Part shown: one piece after another, positions 35,944-41,308 of the stretch
How positions within the stretch are numbered: position 1 is the stretch's first letter
Layout of the letters: each line of letters begins with the position of its first letter
Source of the DNA: an uncultured Lachnospiraceae bacterium
Lineage (GTDB): Bacteria > Bacillota > Clostridia > Lachnospirales > Lachnospiraceae
NCBI GenBank assembly: GCA_910588655.1
Contig: CAJUPJ010000020.1
Coordinates: 1-41,308 of the forward strand
DNA: 41,308 nucleotides
Direction of reading: 5' to 3'
Program-made: the position numbers and the translations under genes
Notes under the pieces: model-generated
What the model was told of the DNA's origin: nothing
Databases searched by the model: none
Seen by the model: the letters and a program-made list of their open reading frames with translations, nothing else

Positions 35944-36513
35944 TTATATATCCAGCCCAAGCTGTGCTTCCTGCTCCGCCTCCTGTTTAAAATCTTCTAT
36001 TTTATCAGGGGTTATAACTGGCAGGCCTTCAACTGACTCTATTCCAAAGTTCCTTAAAAACTCCTCTGTAGTCGCAAATAACACAGGCCTTCCAGGCGCA
36101 TCAAGCCTTCCTGTCTCACACACCAGGTTATATTCCACCAGCTTATTGACTGCATGGTCTGATTTTACACCACGTATATGTTCTATTTCTATCTTTGTAA
36201 CAGGCTGCTTATATGCAATTATCGCAAGGGTTTCAAGAAGTACATCTGTAAGGACATGTTTTTCTGGCACATGTGCAATCTTAACAAGTGTTTCATACAT
36301 CTCTGTCTTTGTGCACATCTGAAATGAACCATCAAGCTCAATAATCTGTATTCCCCTGTCCTCTGCCATATACTTGTCCATCATATTTCTTGCAACACGC
36401 CTGCATGTATCTTCATCCTGCCCTGTAGCTGCCGCAATCCTGCCAGCACTTACAGCTTCACCCATAGTAAAAAGAATTGCCTCAATCCTTGATTCCAGTT
36501 CTGAAAGTGTCAT
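35944..36513 (-). CDS. scpB: Segregation and condensation protein ScpB
   Basis: ScpB is the winged-helix kleisin-associated subunit of the Smc-ScpAB condensin. Typical features are LESRIEAILFTMGEAVS at the N-terminus, a central LLETLAIIAYKQPVTKIEIEHIRGV signature quoted in part, and GRPVLFATTEEFLRNFGI near the end. It has 189 residues, the normal size. Its start overlaps the scpA stop by four bases (ATGA), so both are translationally coupled. Confidence 0.96.
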   Translation of the reverse strand: MTLSELESRIEAILFTMGEAVSAGRIAAATGQDEDTCRRVARNMMDKYMAEDRGIQIIELDGSFQMCTKTEMYETLVKIAHVPEKHVLTDVLLETLAIIAYKQPVTKIEIEHIRGVKSDHAVNKLVEYNLVCETGRLDAPGRPVLFATTEEFLRNFGIESVEGLPVITPDKIEDFKQEAEQEAQLGLDI

Positions 36514-37277
36514 AACAATCCCCGTTCCTGTGCTGTTATTTTATATGTAATCCAGATATCATCAAAAATATTCTCCTGTACTATCTCAAGCTTTCCTGCT
36601 TTCATAAGTTCGAGTATGCCAAGAAATGTTACAATTACAACAGTTTTGCCTGCATCCTCTTCAAGCATTGCCCTGAAACTGAAACTCCCATGCACAGAAG
36701 CATATTCTTCAATATATACCATGCGCTGTTCAACACTTACTGCCTCTTTCTTTATCTCGCCAAACTTGCTTCTTACAGGGTCAATTTTATCAATCTGTTT
36801 CTTCATTACACTGTCAAATACCTGTTTCAGCCTGCTAAGTGTAATACCAGATAACAGTTCACTTGTATTAACTTCCTGCTTATAAGACGCTATTTCCTCT
36901 GGAAGGGTTTTTCCCTTAAAAAGCTGCCGGGCAGCGCCAGACTGCAGGTCTTTAAGCCCAAGTGACGCATACTTGTATTTCTTATATTCCAGCAGCCTTT
37001 CCACAAGCTCTTCCCTTGGGTCTGTTTCCTCCCCACTGTCATCCACAGGTGTGGGAAGAAGCATTTTAGACTTAATTTTAAGCAGGGTTGCCGCCATAAC
37101 AAGGAATTCGCTCATAATATCCATGTCTTTATTTTCCATCTGGGAAATAATGTCCATATACTGCTCTGTAATTTCCACTATTGGTATATCAAATATATCA
37201 ATTTTATTTTTCTCTATAAGATGCAGCAGCAAATCAAGCGGTCCGTCAAATACATCCAGCTTTACAGGAATACCCAT
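36510..37277 (-). CDS. scpA: Segregation and condensation protein ScpA
   Basis: ScpA is the kleisin of the Smc-ScpAB condensin that organises and segregates chromosomes. Its N-terminal signature FDGPLDLLLHLIEKNKIDI and FLVMAATLLKIKSKMLLP are clear, with the C-terminal winged helix FLGILELMKAGKLEIVQ. It has 255 residues. GGAGA precedes ATG 37277. It follows the S2P-like gene by 15 bases. Confidence 0.96.
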   Translation of the reverse strand: MGIPVKLDVFDGPLDLLLHLIEKNKIDIFDIPIVEITEQYMDIISQMENKDMDIMSEFLVMAATLLKIKSKMLLPTPVDDSGEETDPREELVERLLEYKKYKYASLGLKDLQSGAARQLFKGKTLPEEIASYKQEVNTSELLSGITLSRLKQVFDSVMKKQIDKIDPVRSKFGEIKKEAVSVEQRMVYIEEYASVHGSFSFRAMLEEDAGKTVVIVTFLGILELMKAGKLEIVQENIFDDIWITYKITAQERGLL

Positions 37278-37292
37278 GTAATTTCTCCTTTA

Positions 37293-37895
37293 TTATAAGA
37301 TTAGCCTGAGAAGCCTTATACAGCCGTAGTGGATTATATCAAACATCAAAGCTAATATAAATATAAGCTTTATTGCAGAGTCTGCTTTTATTACCTGTAA
37401 GTAATGCCTGGCTGACAGCCCCGCTATTACCAGCCCCATATCAAATGTAGATACAGGGAACATGTTTGCAATAAACATATCAAAACTAAGGATTGCCATA
37501 TACTGCCAGAATATAGCAGCAACACGGGAAACCATGCCGCCTGCACTAAAAAGGGCGTCCATTCCAAGACAGCCTGTCCTTAATACAGCTATGCTGGAAA
37601 TAAACAAAAGCAGCAGTACAGAAAAGCCTGTTATCCCAAGTACCATATTAGTCTTTTTGTCCCTTATCCTGAATAAATGAGGTTTGGAAAAAGGTACAAA
37701 ACACGTTGCTGAAAGCAACAGCCCTAAAGGGTCAATATATCTCCACACAGCCAGTATGCTGTTATTATGGCTTGCTTCCTGCCTCTGTATCTTACGCACG
37801 CAAAGATATACTACAGACTTTGATAGTTCATGTATTACCATTATTAAAGCAGCCGCAATAATGCATACTGGAATTTCTAATGCAATCTCTTTCAC
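37293..37895 (-). CDS. Site-2-protease-like membrane protein, active site degenerate
   Basis: This 200-residue polytopic membrane protein has the layout of M50 (YwhC/FtsH-like S2P) intramembrane proteases: HE motif in the first helix, DPLG loop (55-58), a FVPFSKPHLFRI segment matching the usual GWAKPV element, and NMFPVSTFDMG (144-154) matching NLLPVPPLDGG. The zinc motif HExxH reads HELSK (22-26), so the second histidine is lost; Asp152 is kept. It is predicted to be a non-proteolytic homologue. The start is GTG 37895 with AAGGAG seven bases upstream. S2P genes beside scpAB are common in Firmicutes, supporting homology. Confidence 0.78.
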   Translation of the reverse strand: MKEIALEIPVCIIAAALIMVIHELSKSVVYLCVRKIQRQEASHNNSILAVWRYIDPLGLLLSATCFVPFSKPHLFRIRDKKTNMVLGITGFSVLLLLFISSIAVLRTGCLGMDALFSAGGMVSRVAAIFWQYMAILSFDMFIANMFPVSTFDMGLVIAGLSARHYLQVIKADSAIKLIFILALMFDIIHYGCIRLLRLIL

Positions 37896-37918
37896 ATTGC
37901 ACTCCTTAATTAAAGTTA

Positions 37919-39208
37919 TTATTTATAATAGTCAAACTGCAGACCATACATTTTTACTGTATCGCCCTCTTCAATACCAAGTGCTTCAAGTTCTTCAATA
38001 ATCCCTGATGTATGGAGGAATTTCTGGAAGAAACTAAATCCCTTTTCAGAATCAAGGTTTGTATATCCAAGCATCCTCTCAATACGCGGGCCTTCTACAA
38101 CATAAATATTTTCCTTATCATCAAAAGTTACTGTATATGGTTCATCAGCAAATGTCTGGTTTTCCTCTTCATATTCCTTCTCAAATACAACCTGTTCTTT
38201 ACCAGTCTTATCAAGAAGCCCTTTTACATAATATAAAAGTTCCTTTACCCCCTTGCCGCTTACTGCCGATATTGGAAATACTTTTATGCCTTTTGGCTCA
38301 AATTCTTCCTTAAGCAATGTAATAACTGTATCTTCCTCTGTCCCATAAAAAACATCTGTCTTATTGGCAGCAATGACCTGCGGTCTTTCAAGCAGCCCTT
38401 TATTATACCTGTCAAGTTCATTGTTAATAATATTTATATCATTTAACGGGTCTCTGCCTTCTGTAGATGCTGCATCTACCATATGGATAAAAACCCTTGT
38501 ACGTTCTATATGCCTTAAAAAATCGTGTCCAAGCCCTGCACCATCTGACGCACCTTCTATAAGCCCTGGAATATCTGCAATAACAAAGCCATCTGCATCA
38601 TCAAGGTCTACAACACCAAGTATTGGCTGTAATGTAGTGAAATGGTAGTTTGCAATTTTAGGCTTTGCATTGCTTACACGTGATAAAAATGTTGATTTGC
38701 CTACATTTGGAAAACCAACAAGCCCCACGTCAGCTATTGTTTTCAGTTCAAGTATTACATAAAGTTCACGTCCGGGCTTTCCAGGCTGTGCATATTTAGG
38801 CACTTGCATTGTTGGTGTTGCATAATGCATATTTCCTTTGCCGCCCCTGCCGCCTTTTAATATAACTTCCCTTTTACATCCATATGACATGTCTGCAATT
38901 ACTTTTCCTGTCTCTGCTTCCCTTACAACAGTCCCTTCAGGTACTTTTACAACAAGGTCTGCACCATCAGCACCATGGCAGCGTTTCTTGCTGCCTGGCT
39001 GCCCGTCACCCGCACAATATTTCCTTACATGCCGGAAATCATTAAGCGTATTAATACCCGGGTCAACCTCGAATACCAGGTCGCCGCCCCTGCCGCCGTC
39101 ACCGCCGTCAGGCCCTCCTGCTGCAACATAAAGCTCACGCCTGAAACTTACATGGCCGTCACCGCCTTTGCCAGAGCGTATATATATTTTAGCACTGTCA
39201 GCAAACAT
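37919..39208 (-). CDS. obgE: GTPase ObgE/CgtA
   Basis: This ribosome-associated GTPase functions in 50S assembly and stress response. The glycine-rich Obg domain (SAKIYIRSGKGGDGHVSFRRE, quoted in part; about 1-158) is followed by the G domain with GFPNVGKSTFLS, the switch-II DIPGLIEGA and NKTD. A C-terminal OCT domain (about 350-429) follows. I place the start at ATG 39208 (MFADSAK), the family-typical start; the upstream alternative begins at 39241. Transcription probably reads through from rpmA past the hairpin. Confidence 0.96.
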   Translation of the reverse strand: MFADSAKIYIRSGKGGDGHVSFRRELYVAAGGPDGGDGGRGGDLVFEVDPGINTLNDFRHVRKYCAGDGQPGSKKRCHGADGADLVVKVPEGTVVREAETGKVIADMSYGCKREVILKGGRGGKGNMHYATPTMQVPKYAQPGKPGRELYVILELKTIADVGLVGFPNVGKSTFLSRVSNAKPKIANYHFTTLQPILGVVDLDDADGFVIADIPGLIEGASDGAGLGHDFLRHIERTRVFIHMVDAASTEGRDPLNDINIINNELDRYNKGLLERPQVIAANKTDVFYGTEEDTVITLLKEEFEPKGIKVFPISAVSGKGVKELLYYVKGLLDKTGKEQVVFEKEYEEENQTFADEPYTVTFDDKENIYVVEGPRIERMLGYTNLDSEKGFSFFQKFLHTSGIIEELEALGIEEGDTVKMYGLQFDYYK

Positions 39209-39281
39209 CATTCCACCTTCTTTCTGTATTACAGCAATCAATACAATCTATAAATAAAATCATTTTTCCTGGTACAGCAAC

Positions 39282-39309
39282 AAAGGGGCTGTAGAAACAC
39301 AGCCCCTTT
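39282..39309 (-). terminator. Hairpin between rpmA and obgE
   Basis: AAAGGGGCTG (39282-39291) and CAGCCCCTTT (39300-39309) form a perfect 10-bp stem with an 8-base loop, followed on the minus strand by only a short T stretch. It probably gives partial termination, uncoupling ribosomal protein levels from obgE. Confidence 0.6.
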
Positions 39310-39337
39310 ATAATTCTTCCAGAATTCAGATAAAAGC

Positions 39338-39625
39338 CTATTTAGCTTCTACTGGATATACAGAAGCCTGCTTCTTATCTCTTCCTTTTCTTTCAAAACG
39401 GAGTACACCATCTACTAAAGCAAATAATGTATCATCACTTCCACGGCCTACATTTACGCCTGGATGTATCTTTGTGCCACGCTGCCTGTAAAGAATATTA
39501 CCTGCGAGCACAAACTGTCCATCTGCCCTTTTTGCCCCTAATCTCTTTGACTCTGAGTCCCTGCCGTTCTTGGTAGAACCCATTCCTTTTTTATGGGCAA
39601 ATAACTGAAGGTCCATCTTTAACAT
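39338..39625 (-). CDS. rpmA: 50S ribosomal protein L27 with cleavable leader
   Basis: This 95-residue L27 shows STKNGRDSESKRLGAKR, GNILYRQRGTKIHPG and VGRGSDDTLFALVDG. The N-terminus MLKMDLQLFA before HKKG is the Firmicutes extension removed by Prp (cut after Ala10), leaving the tail that reaches the peptidyl-transferase centre. ATG 39625 has AGGAGG upstream. It is the third gene of rplU-prp-rpmA. Confidence 0.97.
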   Translation of the reverse strand: MLKMDLQLFAHKKGMGSTKNGRDSESKRLGAKRADGQFVLAGNILYRQRGTKIHPGVNVGRGSDDTLFALVDGVLRFERKGRDKKQASVYPVEAK

Positions 39626-39717
39626 ATCCTTACACCTCCTGATTATAATCTTCTTAGTCTTTTAACTATCAATAGTTTTTTAATTATTTTTATTTTATAA
39701 CTATCTGCAGTTTTTAA

Positions 39718-40065
39718 CTAATCCTGGTTTCTCTTAATCTTCTTGGTTTTAATATTAATATATTTCTTTCCATATTCAGCTTGTATGGCTTTAAGCCCTA
39801 AAACAAGTGAATTCATTAAAAGCCCGGCTGCCTCACTTACTGGTTCTGATAAAATATCAAACGAGACTACATCTTCTTCCTTATGGACTGCCCCGTCAAA
39901 CTGGTCATCTGTAAACTGCTCTACTGAATTCATAGTATTAATAACCAGCACAGATACCGCCGAACACACTATATCATTGCCATATGCTGCAAAACCAGCA
40001 TGTCCTTCCATACGGAAACCACAATAAACATTACTATGGTTCTGGTAAATTGTAACCTTTATCAT
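39718..40065 (-). CDS. prp: Ribosomal-processing cysteine protease Prp
   Basis: This 115-residue Prp (YsxB) family protein has the catalytic pair His22 (GHAG) and Cys34 (NDIVCSAVSVL) at the expected positions, and a GLLMNSLVLGLKAI helix. Prp removes the N-terminal extension of L27, whose target sequence is present in the next gene. AAGGTGG lies before ATG 40065; it is 24 bases after rplU. Confidence 0.95.
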   Translation of the reverse strand: MIKVTIYQNHSNVYCGFRMEGHAGFAAYGNDIVCSAVSVLVINTMNSVEQFTDDQFDGAVHKEEDVVSFDILSEPVSEAAGLLMNSLVLGLKAIQAEYGKKYINIKTKKIKRNQD

Positions 40066-40089
40066 GCTGCCACCTTACCGGCTTAAAAG

Positions 40090-40395
40090 TTAAGCATTAA
40101 TCTTTTCAATCTTAACCTGTGTAAAACTCTGCCTGTGGCCATTTTTCTTATGGTATCCAGTCTTTCTCTTATATCTGTAAACAATAACCTTCTTTGCACG
40201 GCCTTCCTTAACTACAGAAGCTGTAACTGTTGAACCAGCCACATCAGCACCTGCCTTAATTGTCCCGTCGTTTACAGCAATAACATCATCAAAAGTAACT
40301 GTCTCACCTGCTTTAACAGCAAGTTTTTCTACGTTAATGATATCACCTTCAGATACTTTGTACTGCTTGCCACCTGTTGCAATAACTGCGTACAT
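40090..40395 (-). CDS. rplU: 50S ribosomal protein L21
   Basis: This 101-residue L21 shows MYAVIATGGKQYKVSEGD, the middle VVKEGRAKKVIVYRYKRK and a terminal GYHKKNGHRQSFTQVKI signature. AGGAGGTGC precedes ATG 40395. It leads the rplU-prp-rpmA operon behind a strong promoter and a structured leader. Confidence 0.97.
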   Translation of the reverse strand: MYAVIATGGKQYKVSEGDIINVEKLAVKAGETVTFDDVIAVNDGTIKAGADVAGSTVTASVVKEGRAKKVIVYRYKRKTGYHKKNGHRQSFTQVKIEKINA

Positions 40396-40481
40396 ATCTG
40401 CACCTCCTATTTATCATTACTCGCTAGTTTTGGTGTCTGTAGCTATTACAGAACTTTATAAAACCTCACTAAGCGGCACAC
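40396..40481 (-). ncRNA. Structured 5' leader of rplU (L21-leader-like)
   Basis: The RNA predicted from the promoter start to the rplU ATG is about 85 nt. A CTAGTGTG segment near the 5' end can pair with CACCAAAACTAG about 50 bases later, enclosing a small bulged region, and leaves the ribosome binding site free. Firmicutes rplU operons commonly have an L21 leader for ribosomal protein autoregulation; identity here is inferred from position and pairing. Confidence 0.5.
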
Positions 40482-40487
40482 TAGTGT

Positions 40488-40516
40488 AGTTTAACATTGC
40501 TTCCTGTATTTGTCAA
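40488..40516 (-). promoter_or_regulatory. Promoter of rplU-prp-rpmA
   Basis: Consensus -35 TTGACA (40516-40511) and -10 TAAACT (40493-40488), 17 bases apart on the minus strand. Transcription would start near 40481. Confidence 0.75.
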
Positions 40517-40528
40517 TAAGGAAATTTT

Positions 40529-40730
40529 TTTGAGTTTCCCCATTTTTTTGGTTTAGGCATCATCAAGCCCCATTTTTAATACGGTCAGCAGGAAACTGGT
40601 GTCATGGCAGAATAACATTTTTTGGTGTGCTTTTGCTTTTTTTATGAAATAATTTTTGTAAATAAAAGTTGTATATTGCTTATACCATTGTTTAAATTAC
40701 ATTTGTAATCAAAAAACGGGGAAACCCAAA
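40529..40730. repeat. 202-bp element bounded by 20-bp inverted repeats
   Basis: TTTGAGTTTCCCCATTTTTT (40529-40548) matches the reverse complement of 40711-40730 in 18 of 20 positions, enclosing 162 A/T-rich bases with no gene and a small ATTACA/TGTAAT hairpin (40697-40710 region). The right arm overlaps the last codons of the TPR gene. It could be a MITE-like element or a long-range 3' RNA stem. Confidence 0.5.
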
Positions 40731-41308
40731 GCTAAACTGTTGTCTTGTTTTATCTTTTCCTCCAGCCATTGTTTAAAATCCTCCTCCATATTACACTTAT
40801 TATATGTTGTTTCTAAATTCATATAAGCCGCTTTTTTATTTGCAATGTCCAGACCAGGTTTAAATTCAAGTGCTTTATAAACACTTAAAAAATAAAATAA
40901 GGCATCTGTATACTTTCCCTGTTTATAATACAGCCCTGCCAGATTGTTATAAATATATATTGTGTCCTGGTGGCTCTTTCCTAATATCCTTTCACTTATT
41001 CCAAGGTTTTTTAAATAAAATTTTTCTGCCATGCAATACTTTTTCTGGTGGTCATACATTATTGCAAGATTACTATAACTAGTGGCTGTGTCTGGGTGAT
41101 TATTCCCTAGTACCTTTTCCCGTATACACAAACTTTTTTTATATAATTCTTCTGCTTCCTGGTATCTTTCCTGTTTTTCATATAAAACTGCAAGGTTATT
41201 ATAACTGGTTGCTGTATCTGGGTGGTCTTTTCCTAGTACCCTTTCCCATATATACAAACTTTTTTTATATAATTCTTCTGCTTCCTGGTATCTTTCCTGT
41301 TTTTCATA
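40709..41308 (-). CDS. Tetratricopeptide-repeat protein, kinesin-light-chain type (5' end outside window)
   Basis: The frame is open to the window edge, so only the C-terminal 199 residues are seen. These hold about three and a half 42-residue TPR units of the kinesin-light-chain/NPHP3 type with the motif AEELYKKSL-IREKVLG-HPDTATSYNNLA. Repeats degrade toward the C-terminus, which ends in a charged helix and a hydrophobic LALGFPVF tail. Two units are nearly identical at DNA level with exact 126-base spacing. TPR units make protein-binding solenoids; the effector domain, if any, lies beyond the window. Confidence 0.85.
   Translation of the reverse strand, partial: YEKQERYQEAEELYKKSLYIWERVLGKDHPDTATSYNNLAVLYEKQERYQEAEELYKKSLCIREKVLGNNHPDTATSYSNLAIMYDHQKKYCMAEKFYLKNLGISERILGKSHQDTIYIYNNLAGLYYKQGKYTDALFYFLSVYKALEFKPGLDIANKKAAYMNLETTYNKCNMEEDFKQWLEEKIKQDNSLALGFPVF

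Noticed and set aside
1..41308. CRISPR array, tRNA or rRNA genes, transposase
   Set aside because: Looked for on both strands; no regular direct repeats with spacers, cloverleaf-like sequence, conserved rRNA blocks or DDE transposase motifs were found.

Overview
The window looks like a chromosomal segment of a low-GC Gram-positive anaerobe of the class Clostridia, most likely Lachnospiraceae. This rests on strongly A+T-rich DNA, GGAGG-type ribosome binding sites, spore-former genes (yqfC, yqfD, a SpoVB/MurJ-type flippase), an L27 with a cleavable N-terminal extension plus its protease Prp, and a dcw cluster with two tandem class B penicillin-binding proteins and no ftsA. The genus cannot be fixed by reading alone. 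No rRNA, tRNA, CRISPR array or transposase was seen.

Left end (1-5.1 kb) is accessory. It holds an unrecognised 236-residue protein whose upstream region carries a 15-bp perfect inverted repeat, a secreted SH3-like/ricin-lectin/CHAP cell-wall hydrolase, and two tandem WYL-type regulators on the + strand. The second regulator is split by a -1 frame change exactly at an A AAA AAC heptamer. A perfect hairpin closes this unit, facing the next operon.

5.1-13.3 kb, all on the minus strand: a dGTPase-like HD hydrolase coupled to miaB, a relic of a GNAT acetyltransferase, a metallo-beta-lactamase-fold lipoprotein, a GH13 amylase-family enzyme, a PAS-GGDEF-EAL protein (GGDEF degenerate, EAL intact) and a CPBP membrane protease.

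13.4-25.1 kb, minus strand: the division and cell wall cluster, transcribed mraZ-rsmH-ftsL-PBP-PBP-mraY-murD-ftsW/spoVE-divIB-ftsZ. A promoter followed by four phased GTGG boxes (probable MraZ operator) lies in front of mraZ. A second promoter lies directly in front of ftsZ, which probably starts at TTG.

25.1-27.9 kb: a small + strand insert between minus-strand core genes. It encodes an AAA-ATPase/PD-(D/E)XK protein and a Uma2-family nuclease-fold protein. The pair is flanked by related 17-bp sequences, and a three-tier hairpin follows it.

27.9-33.9 kb, minus strand: yqfC-yqfD-phoH-(PgpH-like)-ybeY and a SpoVB/MurJ-type flippase. The PgpH-like protein lacks the extracellular domain and has a damaged HD metal site. 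34.1-35.1 kb: a DUF1836 regulator and a small unknown gene, convergent. 35.2-41.3 kb, minus strand: rplU-prp-rpmA, obgE, a predicted inactive site-2-protease homologue, scpA-scpB and a PHP phosphoesterase. Upstream of rplU lie a strong promoter, a structured leader, a 202-bp element bounded by inverted repeats, and a kinesin-light-chain-type TPR protein that runs off the window.
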